Part shown: positions 9,517-17,525 of the stretch, one piece after another
Position numbering within the stretch: position 1 is the first letter of the stretch
How the letters are laid out: the number at the start of each line of letters is the position of its first letter
NCBI RefSeq assembly: GCF_042652645.1
Contig: NZ_JBHSGU010000001.1
Span: 124,001-188,000 of the forward strand
Source of the DNA: Glaciecola siphonariae
GTDB taxonomy: Bacteria; Pseudomonadota; Gammaproteobacteria; Enterobacterales; Alteromonadaceae
DNA: 64,000 nt
Direction: 5' to 3'
Program-made: the position numbers and the translations under genes
Notes under the pieces: model-generated
Databases searched by the model: none
What the model was told of the DNA's origin: nothing
What the model saw: only the letters and a program-made list of their open reading frames with translations

Positions 9517-9767
9517 TACCAAGGTTGTCGATGAATAGTGAGTACGAGGATAAGGATTTACCACGTTTTCACAAGGTCACATATTATTATTTAGTGCTAA
9601 TAGTGGGGTTTTTTATGCTTTTTAGGTCTATTCACCCAAATAGCGACAAAAGCTCACATTTTTCTAACAATGCTGATTTTATCTTCGAAAATAGTTACAC
9701 TTTAGACTTACTAAAGCATAATTCGTCTCTACCCCCCTTTGAGACCCGTCCAAAAAAGGTTCCCACA

Positions 9768-12245
9768 ATGACATTCAGGCTTGCTAAGCTTTTCATCTTT
9801 AGCGTTCTCTCGCTATATCTCAGCGTTTCTATTGCAAACATCAATCAAACAAAAGGCGACTTTGAAGATAAGTTTCGTCAACTCGACGAGGTATTGCCTA
9901 CCCCAAATGTTTATCGTAATGCAGCAGGCGAGCCCGGTCATATGTATTGGCAGCAGAAGGTAGATTATGTAATAAGAGCGAGCTTAGACGAGCAAAACCG
10001 ACGCATTGATGCATCACAAACAATAAAGTATCAAAACAACTCCCCCGACACTCTTAAGTATTTGTGGGTTCAGCTAGACCAAAATAAATTCAAAAATGAT
10101 TCTATGTCTGCGCTTACCACAACATTTGGCGGCATTGGTAATCGAGGCCCAGCGACCAGCGCCGCAAGCGACAACTCTCCGGCAAAACTCAGTCTGGCGG
10201 CGCTGCGTCGCCAGCACTTTGTCGACGATGTTGAGCTAGGTTACACCATAAAAAAGGTCGCTTTATCAAACGGCAAAGCACTTAAACACATCATTGTGGG
10301 CACGTTGATGCGTGTTGACCTCAACACGCCGCTGAAAAGCGGCGACAGCGTAAAGTTTGATATCGACTTTGCTTTTAACATCGTTGAGGAGGATGCAGTT
10401 TCAGCGCGCGCTGGTTATGAACATTTTCCTGACGACGCCAGAGAGGGTGGCAACGATATATTCTTACTTGCCCAATGGTTTCCAAGGCTTGCGGCCTACA
10501 CCGATTACGAAGCATGGACAAATAAAGAGTTTATTGGTCGCGGGGAGTTCACGCTTGAGTTTGGCGACTATGACGTGAGCTTAACCGTACCGGCTGATCA
10601 TATTGTGTCGTCAACAGGCGTGCTCGCAAATCCCAACGATGTGCTCACGCGTGAACAGCGCAATCGTTTAAAAGAAGCAGAAGATGCCAAGCGCCCAGTG
10701 TTTATTGTTACCGAACAAGAAGCGCTAGAGAACGAAAAAGAAGGCACTGATAAAACCAAAACATGGCGGTTTAAAGCACAAAATGTGCGCGACTTTGCAT
10801 GGGCATCCTCTCGTAAATTTATGTGGGACGCAAAAGGTTACCAACAAGGAGGCGAGGAGCAGCCCTTGGTTATGGCCATGTCATTCTATCCCAAAGAAGG
10901 CGGCGACCTCTGGAAAAAATACAGCACCGAGTCGGTTATTCATACCATGGAAGTGTATTCACGTTTTTCCTTCGATTACCCGTATCCGGTGGCGCAATCG
11001 GTTAATGGTCCAGTGGGCGGTATGGAATATCCGATGATCACCTTCAATGGTCCGCGCACCGAGCTGAGAGATGACGGTTCGCGCACCTATTCACTCGCCG
11101 AAAAGCGTTTTCTTATTGGCGTGGTTATTCATGAAATAGGGCATATTTACTTTCCGATGATCGTCAACTCCGACGAACGTCAATGGACTTGGATGGATGA
11201 GGGGCTGAATAGCTTTTTGGATGGTGTTGCCGGCAGAGAATGGGACCCAGATATTCCATGGGGCGTTGAGCCACGCGACATTACTGACTATATGAAATCG
11301 AGCGTGCAAGTCCCAATTATGACGCAGTCTGATTCTGTATTGCGCTTAGGACCTAACGCCTATACCAAACCGGCAGTTGCACTTAACATATTGCGCGAAA
11401 CGATTATGGGCAGAGAGCTCTTTGATTTTGCCTTCAAAGAATACGCCCTGCGATGGAAGTACAAACGCCCTACGCCTGCTGATTTTTTTCGGACTATGGA
11501 AGAGGCTTCTGGCATCGATTTAGATTGGTTCTGGCGCGGTTGGTTTTATAGCACCGACCATGTGGATATTTCGTTAGATGCGGTTTACAAACTTCGCTTA
11601 GATACAAAAGACCCTGACATCGACTTTGCTCGCGAACGCCAAGCAGAACAAAACAAGCCACTTTCGATTACCGTTGAACGTAATCGTAGTGAGGGAGATT
11701 TATGGGTTGAGCGCAACCCAGATGTTCGCGATTTTTATGATGACAACGATATTTATACCGTCACCAATAAAGAGCGCAATGCCTACCAAGCCTTTTTAAA
11801 AAGCTTAGATCCTTGGGAAAAAACCGCATTTGAACGTGCTGTAAAAGAAGACAAAAACTACTACGTAATGGACTTTTCAAATCATGGTGGTTTAGTCATG
11901 CCAATTATTATTGAAATGACCTTCACCGACGGCACAACTGAGATGCTGCGTATACCAGCTGAAATATGGCGACGTTCGCCTAAAGCGGTGCAAAAATTAG
12001 TCGTGACTGATAAAAACAAGATCATTGACAAGGTCGTGGTTGACCCACGTTGGGAAACGGCGGATGTTGACGTGCATAACAACCATTATCCCCGCCAAAT
12101 TATTGATTCGAGGATTGAAGCATACAAACGTAAGCCCTCTACCAGCAAAGTACGTCGCGATATTATGAACGATATCAAAACCGAGCTGAAAGAAGACCTT
12201 GATACCAGTGATGACGATAACGAGAACGAAGACAATGACGATTAA
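9768..12245 (+). CDS. Exported M1-family (aminopeptidase-like) metallopeptidase
   Basis: Secreted or periplasmic zinc peptidase of the M1 gluzincin family, presumably trimming peptides for nutrition. With the start at 9768 the protein has 825 residues and begins with a signal peptide (MTFRLAKLFIFSVLSLYLSV, cleavage near IAN). The frame opens 81 codons earlier, but that extension is atypical and would bury the signal peptide, and AAGG precedes the chosen ATG. The zinc site is HEIGH (H455, E456, H459) with the third ligand E478 in WMDEGLNSF, the canonical 18-residue spacing. The exopeptidase motif appears as GGMEYP. The C-terminus (about 640-825) is highly charged and ends in an Asp/Glu/Asn-rich tail. 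Its TAA overlaps the ATG of the next gene, so the two are co-translated. Confidence 0.88.
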   Translation: MTFRLAKLFIFSVLSLYLSVSIANINQTKGDFEDKFRQLDEVLPTPNVYRNAAGEPGHMYWQQKVDYVIRASLDEQNRRIDASQTIKYQNNSPDTLKYLWVQLDQNKFKNDSMSALTTTFGGIGNRGPATSAASDNSPAKLSLAALRRQHFVDDVELGYTIKKVALSNGKALKHIIVGTLMRVDLNTPLKSGDSVKFDIDFAFNIVEEDAVSARAGYEHFPDDAREGGNDIFLLAQWFPRLAAYTDYEAWTNKEFIGRGEFTLEFGDYDVSLTVPADHIVSSTGVLANPNDVLTREQRNRLKEAEDAKRPVFIVTEQEALENEKEGTDKTKTWRFKAQNVRDFAWASSRKFMWDAKGYQQGGEEQPLVMAMSFYPKEGGDLWKKYSTESVIHTMEVYSRFSFDYPYPVAQSVNGPVGGMEYPMITFNGPRTELRDDGSRTYSLAEKRFLIGVVIHEIGHIYFPMIVNSDERQWTWMDEGLNSFLDGVAGREWDPDIPWGVEPRDITDYMKSSVQVPIMTQSDSVLRLGPNAYTKPAVALNILRETIMGRELFDFAFKEYALRWKYKRPTPADFFRTMEEASGIDLDWFWRGWFYSTDHVDISLDAVYKLRLDTKDPDIDFARERQAEQNKPLSITVERNRSEGDLWVERNPDVRDFYDDNDIYTVTNKERNAYQAFLKSLDPWEKTAFERAVKEDKNYYVMDFSNHGGLVMPIIIEMTFTDGTTEMLRIPAEIWRRSPKAVQKLVVTDKNKIIDKVVVDPRWETADVDVHNNHYPRQIIDSRIEAYKRKPSTSKVRRDIMNDIKTELKEDLDTSDDDNENEDNDD

Positions 12246-12823
12246 TGCACACGCGCATCCACTGTAGTAGCAAATGGAGCATTGAGTTGAACATAGCATT
12301 GACCAAGATCAGCAGGATAAACGCATGCATAATGATGTTTGTGTTAGCAGCCGCCACGGCGCTATACAGCCCTGCAACACTTGCTCATCAGCAAAAGCTA
12401 GCGCTCAGTAAGGTAGTGGTCAACCCGCGGACTGACATGCTTGAAATAATGCATCGCTTTGAGCTCCATGACGCAGAGCACGCAGTTAAGGAAATATTCA
12501 AGTCAGATGCCGATATTATCCAGTCACTTGAAACACAAGCGCAGTTTGCGCAATACGTTTACGCACGATTTGGCATATACAAGGCAAACGGCGAGGCCCT
12601 CGACCTAGTTGAAGTTGGCTTTGAGATTGAGGGAAAACATTTTTGGGTGTATCAAGAAACGCCTCTGCCGGATAGTCTTGAAGGTCTGCAGGTTGTGCAC
12701 AACGCCCTGCGCGATATTTGGTTTGCCCAGAGCAACACGGTAAATATAGAAATCGGCGATAAAATTAAGACTTTGAGTTTTACGGATAATACTGAAGTCC
12801 TAAGTGTTAACTTCACGCAATGA
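12245..12823 (+). CDS. DUF6702-like exported protein
   Basis: Protein of 192 residues with a hydrophobic stretch (about 26-46, MMFVLAAATALYSPATLA) ending in an AHQ that looks like signal-peptidase cleavage. The long basic region before it suggests the true start may be the Met at residue 30 or 31. The mature part (HQQKLALSKVVVNPRTDML, MHRFELHDAEHAV) resembles the DUF6702 family, small exported proteins often found beside M1 peptidases; that family link is from memory of sequence style. The start codon overlaps the stop of the M1 peptidase (TAATG). Function unknown; an accessory role for the peptidase is inferred only from coupling. Confidence 0.65.
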   Translation: MHTRIHCSSKWSIELNIALTKISRINACIMMFVLAAATALYSPATLAHQQKLALSKVVVNPRTDMLEIMHRFELHDAEHAVKEIFKSDADIIQSLETQAQFAQYVYARFGIYKANGEALDLVEVGFEIEGKHFWVYQETPLPDSLEGLQVVHNALRDIWFAQSNTVNIEIGDKIKTLSFTDNTEVLSVNFTQ

Positions 12824-12885
12824 TGTTATTAATATGTATCTAAGATAAATAAACGCATTAAGCGATACATGCACTGAGAGGCAAA

Positions 12886-13248
12886 ATGTCGAAAGGTTCA
12901 CGGGTAAAAGCGCAAAAACAGGCTCAGCAAGAGGCGAGCTTGGCGGCAAGTAGAGAGCAAAAAGCAGAACAGCAAGATAAACCGGCTACTGCGCACAGTG
13001 CTTTTAGCGACCCTAAAAATATCAATTGGGTGCTGATCTCGGGCGCCATGGCACTTACCGTGATTGTGCTTTTGTTTTTACCGCAACAGCTTGGCGCAGG
13101 CATTACCTCGGTATATAGCATCATGCTTTGGACAGGCTTATTTGGTACAACATTATTTAGGTACATGGGCAAAAGCGGCTGGATAGGCTTTATTAGCGGC
13201 TCGGTAGTGGGCATGCTACTGCATATATTTGCGCCACTGCTTGCTTAA
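12886..13248 (+). CDS. Small membrane protein, unknown function
   Basis: A 120-residue protein not recognised as a named family. The first 45 residues are Gln/Lys/Ala/Glu-rich and likely helical and cytoplasmic. Three hydrophobic segments follow: about 48-66 (WVLISGAMALTVIVLLFL), 75-92 and 98-119 (WIGFISGSVVGMLLHIFAPLL). A GAGAGG-like ribosome site lies just before the ATG. It stands 62 nt after the DUF6702-like gene on the same strand and could be the last gene of that operon. The codon use and complete helices support a real gene. Confidence 0.65.
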   Translation: MSKGSRVKAQKQAQQEASLAASREQKAEQQDKPATAHSAFSDPKNINWVLISGAMALTVIVLLFLPQQLGAGITSVYSIMLWTGLFGTTLFRYMGKSGWIGFISGSVVGMLLHIFAPLLA

Positions 13249-13303
13249 GTTGGGAGCAGGTTGTTTGCCGTCCATATCCCAAAATTTACCGCACACGCTA
13301 AAC

Positions 13304-14443
13304 TTAATCTAATGTTGGCTTAAACCGCAGCATGGCAATCAGCGCAAACAACACCACAAAAGCACTTAAAGCAAACATTTCACTTGCCACAACATTAAAC
13401 TCTGCGCCTTTTAGCATCACAGCCCTAACAACCCTTAAAAAATGCGTCAGAGGAAAGGCCTCGCCTAGTATTTGCGCCCACTGCGGCATTCCTTTAAACG
13501 GGAACATAAAACCAGAGAGTAACAGTGACGGCAAAAAGAAAAAGAAGGTAAGCTGCATCGCCTGCATTTGCGAGCCGGCTACCGTCGAGATGAAATAGCC
13601 TAACAAGACCAATGCCATCACAAATAGCAGCACAGCGCACAGCAATAATGAAAGACTGCCCACAAAAGGCACACTAAATAAAAGGTGCGCTGCAATTAAG
13701 ATTACTCCCACCTGCACAGCCCCTATGCTCAGGTAAGGTAGCACTTTTCCTAACATGATCTCGAAGGGCGTGGTGGGCATCGACAAAAGATTTTCCATTG
13801 TGCCACGTTCGGTTTCGCGAGTGAGCGCCATCGATGTCATCATTACCATGGTCATCTGTAAAATAACGCCAAGCAAGCCGGGCACAATATTATACTGCGT
13901 AATACTTTGAGGATTATAACGCTTATGAACAATGATGCTTACCGCGCTCTGCTCCCCGGCTTGCAAATGTGCAGAACTCTGGGTACTAAGCTCAGCAATC
14001 GCTCGGTTTACGGCTGGTTGGATAGATGAGAGTGGCCCTGCGCTTATGGCGGGGTCGGTGGCATCCACGTCGATTAAAATCAGCGCTTGGTCTTTACGTT
14101 GCACCCTGCGTGAAAAATCGCTCGGGATGGTCACTACGAACGATACCTCGCCCTTCTCCAATAAAGTTTCAGCCTCATGCTCACTGTCGACAATATAATC
14201 GAAGCGAAAATAATCTGTTTGTTCCAACTTAGAAACAATTGCGCGCGAGTATGGGTCTTGGCTAAGTGCTAGCAATGCGCTGGGTAGCTGCTTTGGGTCG
14301 CTATTAATTGCATATCCAAACAGCACGAGCTGCAGTAGAGGAATAAACAGCATCATGGCAAAGGTCACGCGATCGCGACTCATTTGAATGAGCTCTTTTT
14401 CAAACACCGCATAAAAACGCGCAAGAATAAAAAAATCGGCCAT
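13304..14443 (-). CDS. ABC-2 type transporter permease
   Basis: Membrane subunit of an exporter of the YhhJ/YbhR/YbhS type, 379 residues. One N-terminal helix (about 23-44), a large extracytoplasmic loop (about 50-170) and five C-terminal helices (about 175-375) form the usual ABC-2 layout. The segment TRETERGTMENLLSMPTTPFEIMLGKVLPY is the conserved coupling region (partially quoted: key residues E, RGT, EN, P). Its ATG overlaps the stop of the ATPase gene by one base. Only one permease gene is present, so the complex is presumably a homodimer. Substrate unknown; related systems export drugs or toxic cations. Confidence 0.85.
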   Translation of the reverse strand: MADFFILARFYAVFEKELIQMSRDRVTFAMMLFIPLLQLVLFGYAINSDPKQLPSALLALSQDPYSRAIVSKLEQTDYFRFDYIVDSEHEAETLLEKGEVSFVVTIPSDFSRRVQRKDQALILIDVDATDPAISAGPLSSIQPAVNRAIAELSTQSSAHLQAGEQSAVSIIVHKRYNPQSITQYNIVPGLLGVILQMTMVMMTSMALTRETERGTMENLLSMPTTPFEIMLGKVLPYLSIGAVQVGVILIAAHLLFSVPFVGSLSLLLCAVLLFVMALVLLGYFISTVAGSQMQAMQLTFFFFLPSLLLSGFMFPFKGMPQWAQILGEAFPLTHFLRVVRAVMLKGAEFNVVASEMFALSAFVVLFALIAMLRFKPTLD

Positions 14444-15417
14444 TAGACACTCTTTTTGTTGGAAGAAATTAGCTGAATAAATACATCCTCTAGACTAGTT
14501 TCACCCAGCACAGCTTTACATTGCGTTGCATTGACTACTTCGTCAAGCGCCTCTTTCAGCGCGTGCAGATTGCTGCCGACCACGTGCAAATTCATACCAA
14601 AGGCAGCGATTTGCTCTACCTGATGATAGGCGCTCAGCATCCGGTGAGCGTCGTTTAAGCGCGCACCACTCACAATAAATGTATATAACTGCGAATTTGC
14701 AATAACCTCAGAGACACTTCCCGAGGCTTTTAGAGACCCATTGCTAATATATTTAATGACGTGACAACGCTCAGCTTCGTCCATATAGTGAGTGGATACC
14801 AGCACAGTTAAGCCATTGCCTGCAAGTCGGTGTATTTCGTCCCAAAATTCCCTTCTAGCTTTAGGGTCAACGCCCGCCGTCGGCTCGTCTAACATCAGTA
14901 ATTCTGGCTTATGCATGGTGCAAGCGGCAAGGGCTAAACGTTGTTTCCACCCGCCCGATAGCTCACCTGCTAACTGATGACGACGCTCAGTAAGCCCTAA
15001 GCTTTGCAGTGTTGTTTCAATAACAGACTTTATGGGTTTGAGCTCATACAAACGCGCAACAAATCGCAGGTTTTGCTCAATCGATAAATCTTCATAAAAC
15101 GAAAAGCGTTGGGTCATGTAGCCAACTTTATTTTTAATGGCGCGTTGCTCTGCCAAAATATCGTGACCTAAGACTTGCCCATGCCCACTATCAACATCGA
15201 GCAAGCCACATAACAAGCGAATAGATGTTGTTTTACCCGACCCGTTAGGCCCTAAAAAACCGCAGATTTGCCCTCGGCGCACCTTAAGGGATAAATTGTT
15301 TACTACATGCTTATCGCCAAAATGCTTATTGAGTAAATGTACATCGATAACAGGCTCTGCATTCATATCCTGAAGTACATTCGGGTCAGAGGCTTGCCTA
15401 TCAACGGTATCGTTCAA
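14443..15417 (-). CDS. ABC transporter ATP-binding protein (ABC-2 exporter)
   Basis: Energy-coupling subunit for the ABC-2 permease downstream, 324 residues. Walker A GPNGSGKTT at 56-64, signature LSGGWKQR at 153-160, Walker B LLMLDEP at 173-179 and the switch histidine in VLVSTHYMDEAERC are all intact. A C-terminal domain of about 80 residues follows the nucleotide-binding domain, as in YbhF/YadG-type proteins. It overlaps the upstream HlyD-like gene by ATGA and the downstream permease by one base, so the three genes form one tightly coupled operon. There is no peptidase C39 domain, so it does not itself process double-glycine leaders. Confidence 0.92.
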   Translation of the reverse strand: MNDTVDRQASDPNVLQDMNAEPVIDVHLLNKHFGDKHVVNNLSLKVRRGQICGFLGPNGSGKTTSIRLLCGLLDVDSGHGQVLGHDILAEQRAIKNKVGYMTQRFSFYEDLSIEQNLRFVARLYELKPIKSVIETTLQSLGLTERRHQLAGELSGGWKQRLALAACTMHKPELLMLDEPTAGVDPKARREFWDEIHRLAGNGLTVLVSTHYMDEAERCHVIKYISNGSLKASGSVSEVIANSQLYTFIVSGARLNDAHRMLSAYHQVEQIAAFGMNLHVVGSNLHALKEALDEVVNATQCKAVLGETSLEDVFIQLISSNKKSV

Positions 15418-16379
15418 TTTTTTGCCTCTGAATAGCTTACAATTTGTCCGGGCGTTAATGATGATGCCGCGGTGTTAGGACGCGCCTCAATTAGATACAC
15501 AAGTTTTTGGCGAGACTCTGTGGAGTAAATCACCTGCGGTGTAAACTCAGGGGAATCAGAGATGTAGGTAACAGTGGCATTTTTAATGTCGTCGCAACCG
15601 TCACAGGTAAGCGAGATATCGCCGCCTACGGTAAACGATGAAAGCTTATTTTGCGGCACATACAGCTTAGCTAGCACGGCATTATCGGGCAAGAGCGATA
15701 ATACCGGCGCTTGCGGACCGGCGAGCTCACCCTCCCGCCGTATTACATCAAAAACCGTACCGGCAGACGGCGCGGTGATTTCACGCTGATTTAAACGCAG
15801 CTGTGCCAAAGATACCGCTTGTTGCTGCTCTTCAACTGCTGCAAGCGCGGCGCTTATTTTGTCGTTGCGAGCAGGGAGTTTTGCTAATGCTAAATTAGCC
15901 TTAAGTTGCTCTAGTTCAGCCTCTTTAACTGCAAGCTCGGTTGACGCTTTATCAAAATTTGCTCGACTGTCTTGCCCAGCATTTAGCAAACGCTCCTCTC
16001 TTTGCAATGTACGTTTAGCCTCTTCCACCTGGGCATTAAGGGACTTCTCGGTCGCCTGCATTGCTGCAATTTCTTCGCTGCGTTTACCCACCATTAAATC
16101 GTTTAACTCGGCCTTTAGCTTTTGCAAGCTGGCTTTACTGCGCGCTAGGTTAATTTCAGCGTCGCGCGTATCAAGGCTAACAATCGTCTGGCCCCGCTCT
16201 ACTGTATCGCCGCGTCTCACATGCACCTTTATAATTTCGGCGCTTTCCAAAGGCGCCATAAGCACATATTCACCCTCAACATAACCGCTGATTTTTGGCG
16301 CGGGCTCAGAGCACGCGCTTAGAAACAAAACTAAGGCAACGGCACAAACCTTTAAATACATATTCGAGTGTTTTTTCAT
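15414..16379 (-). CDS. HlyD-family membrane-fusion lipoprotein of the ABC exporter
   Basis: Periplasmic adaptor linking the ABC-2 transporter to an outer-membrane channel, 321 residues. The N-terminus is a lipoprotein signal (LFLSAC, lipidated C23). A barrel-sandwich/lipoyl half-motif (SAEIIKVHVRRGDTVERGQT) is followed by a long coiled coil (about 75-190, rich in Ala/Glu/Lys) and the second half (REITAPSAGTVFDVIRREGE). This matches the YbhG/YhiI group. First gene of the exporter operon; it overlaps the ATPase by 4 nt. It is divergent from the bacteriocin-like peptide genes across about 280 nt, which raises but does not prove a link. Confidence 0.88.
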   Translation of the reverse strand: MKKHSNMYLKVCAVALVLFLSACSEPAPKISGYVEGEYVLMAPLESAEIIKVHVRRGDTVERGQTIVSLDTRDAEINLARSKASLQKLKAELNDLMVGKRSEEIAAMQATEKSLNAQVEEAKRTLQREERLLNAGQDSRANFDKASTELAVKEAELEQLKANLALAKLPARNDKISAALAAVEEQQQAVSLAQLRLNQREITAPSAGTVFDVIRREGELAGPQAPVLSLLPDNAVLAKLYVPQNKLSSFTVGGDISLTCDGCDDIKNATVTYISDSPEFTPQVIYSTESRQKLVYLIEARPNTAASSLTPGQIVSYSEAKN

Positions 16380-16388
16380 AGAGCTCTT

Positions 16389-16589
16389 CTAGGCAGTAAC
16401 AACCGGTAAAATATATTGATTATATTTACAGCTATTTAACGCTAGCACAAGTTCACAAAGCATTCGCTTTTCCGAAAACGAACTGTACTGATGTACATCT
16501 ATTAATGCCGTTGTAACTTTAATAAAGTGAGTCATGCTTTGATGAATACGGTAAAGCTGTTGATGCAAAAATGCGGTCACCACGTTCAC
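16389..16589 (-). CDS. Doubtful 66-codon ORF before the HlyD-like gene
   Basis: An open frame of 66 codons with a GTG start that ends 9 nt before the ATG of the HlyD-like gene, in operon position. The product has no recognisable domain, no signal peptide and no clear ribosome site, and it would occupy the region expected to carry promoters for both this operon and the divergent peptide genes. In related exporter loci a TetR-type regulator often sits here, but nothing in this sequence resembles an HTH. Kept only as a possibility. Confidence 0.2.
   Translation of the reverse strand: MNVVTAFLHQQLYRIHQSMTHFIKVTTALIDVHQYSSFSEKRMLCELVLALNSCKYNQYILPVVTA
16484..16497. promoter_or_regulatory. Inverted repeat upstream of the peptide genes
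   Basis: TGTAC-TGAT-GTACA, a perfect 5-4-5 dyad within ACTGTACTGATGTACAT, about 160 nt upstream of the first double-glycine peptide gene and 105 nt upstream of the divergent HlyD-like gene. It resembles a LexA half-site on one side (CTGTA) but ends in CAT rather than CAG, so an SOS box is not claimed. Confidence 0.3.
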
Positions 16590-16658
16590 GAGCTACTCTT
16601 GCTCTCACTAATTATGTTGTGAGCACTTTTTTAAAACAATATTTGATAAGGATTTCAC

Positions 16659-16847
16659 ATGAAGCAAATAGCTCAAAACGAAATGGAAAATGTTACTGGC
16701 GGAATAGCAATTTTATGGGGTCCAGCATGGACAGCAGTGTCTGCAGCGTTCGTTGCTACAGATGCTAGCCAAAATGCTAGTTCAGGATTTAACGATGGTT
16801 TCAAACAGCGTGCATCAGAGTTACGCCAATTGAATGGGTGGGACTAA
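16659..16847 (+). CDS. Double-glycine-leader bacteriocin/microcin-like precursor A
   Basis: A 62-residue precursor. The leader MKQIAQNEMENVTGG closely follows the class II microcin pattern (microcin V leader MRTLTLNELDSVSGG). Cleavage after GG15 would release a 47-residue peptide starting IAILWGPAWTAVSAAFVA, with a hydrophobic amphipathic first half and a polar second half ending NGWD. The mature part contains a GxxxG motif (GFNDG) and Ala-xxx-Ala spacing, features of two-peptide bacteriocins that pair helix to helix. AAGGA sits 6 nt before the ATG. The next peptide gene starts 2 nt after the stop. No processing ABC transporter with a C39 peptidase is encoded in the window. Recognised from leader, size and pairing; activity is inferred. 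Confidence 0.75.
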   Translation: MKQIAQNEMENVTGGIAILWGPAWTAVSAAFVATDASQNASSGFNDGFKQRASELRQLNGWD

Positions 16848-16849
16848 CG

Positions 16850-17059
16850 ATGCAATGTATAGACGAAAAGCAGATTAATGAAGTTGGCGGCGCAGGTGCT
16901 TGGGATGATTTTTGGAACTGGGTAGGCCGACAGGCTGGCGATTCACTAGCCGAATCAGCATATAGCTCAGGCTCTAAAAGACTTCACGACATCGGAGCGG
17001 GTAAGGGAGAGCAGTCATTAGATAGCTATTTAGCTGGTCAAACCGATCCTCTTTTGTAA
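16850..17059 (+). CDS. Double-glycine-leader bacteriocin/microcin-like precursor B
   Basis: A 69-residue precursor using the ATG at 16850 (an in-frame ATG four codons earlier overlaps gene A). The leader MQCIDEKQINEVGG ends in Gly-Gly at 13-14 with the expected hydrophobic spacing (I4, I9, V12). The 55-residue mature peptide begins AGAWDDFWNWVGRQAGDS: a Trp/Phe-rich amphipathic start, then GxxxG motifs (GRQAG, GAGKG) and a polar Ser/Gly/Asp-rich tail. Only 2 nt separate it from gene A, so the two are co-translated and likely act together as a two-component (class IIb-like) bacteriocin. An alternative is that these are signalling peptides exported by a C39 transporter elsewhere. Confidence 0.72.
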   Translation: MQCIDEKQINEVGGAGAWDDFWNWVGRQAGDSLAESAYSSGSKRLHDIGAGKGEQSLDSYLAGQTDPLL

Positions 17060-17085
17060 CACTAAACCCAATGCAAAACAGAGCA

Positions 17086-17110
17086 ATCGGGCTGTTGGTA
17101 TCAGCCCGGT
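17086..17110 (+). other. Intercistronic hairpin between peptide B and putative immunity gene
   Basis: ATCGGGCTG-TTGGTAT-CAGCCCGGT: nine base pairs (one T-G wobble) with a 7-nt loop, 26 nt after the peptide B stop and 17 nt before the next start codon. The following GTTTAT is only weakly U-rich. This fits an attenuator or mRNA-stabilising hairpin that would keep peptide expression above that of the downstream gene. Confidence 0.6.
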
Positions 17111-17127
17111 TTATAGAGAGAGCCGCT

Positions 17128-17325
17128 ATGTTAAAAAAAATGATATTTAACACCTTCTTTTATTACGGAATTTACCTAGCCTACATTAATCTAGTGCATC
17201 TAATTTTTGAAGGTAAGTTAGGATTTTTAAGCGAGCCTGAAATGATATTTTTCTTTTTTGTTTTAGCCGTTATAAACGAAGCTTTATTTCAGAACGACGC
17301 AAGAAAGCAACTGAGGTTAAAATAG
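17128..17325 (+). CDS. Small two-helix membrane protein, candidate immunity protein
   Basis: A 65-residue protein starting at the ATG after GAGAGAG; the frame is open 19 codons further up but that part lacks a ribosome site and overlaps the hairpin. Two hydrophobic segments are visible: about 5-25 (MIFNTFFYYGIYLAYINLVHLIF) and 37-51 (MIFFFFVLAVINEAL), with basic ends (LKK at the start, KQLRLK at the end). Size, two membrane spans and position immediately after two double-glycine peptides match bacteriocin immunity proteins, which protect the inner membrane of the producer. No family is recognised, so the role is contextual. Confidence 0.6.
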   Translation: MLKKMIFNTFFYYGIYLAYINLVHLIFEGKLGFLSEPEMIFFFFVLAVINEALFQNDARKQLRLK

Positions 17326-17525
17326 CAGGAGTCAGTGCTTCCTCTACGAAACAATAGTTTTAACATCCGCCTGCATTTAGTATCGAATCGAGCATACAAA
17401 GCCCATCGAGGTTTTGTAACATTGCGTCGAAACAGCATTCGCGATATTTAAAACATTTTCTTATCTTGTAAAAATGGCTCAAAAACGCAACAATTCTTAT
17501 TAATTTAAAGACAACTTGGTGAATT

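Noticed and set aside
9525..9767. N-terminal extension of the M1 peptidase
   Set aside because: Would place 81 residues before an obvious signal peptide; better ribosome spacing at the internal ATG.
15859..16284. 141-codon antisense ORF in the HlyD-like gene
   Set aside because: Shadow frame over the coiled coil; the sense protein has clear HlyD features.
14443..16379. ABC exporter as the bacteriocin processing transporter (CvaAB type)
   Set aside because: The ATPase is a stand-alone 324-residue ABC-2 subunit with no C39 peptidase and no fused membrane domain.
16484..16497. SOS/LexA box upstream of the peptide genes
   Set aside because: Dyad is TGTAC-N4-GTACA and lacks the terminal CAG required for a gammaproteobacterial LexA site.
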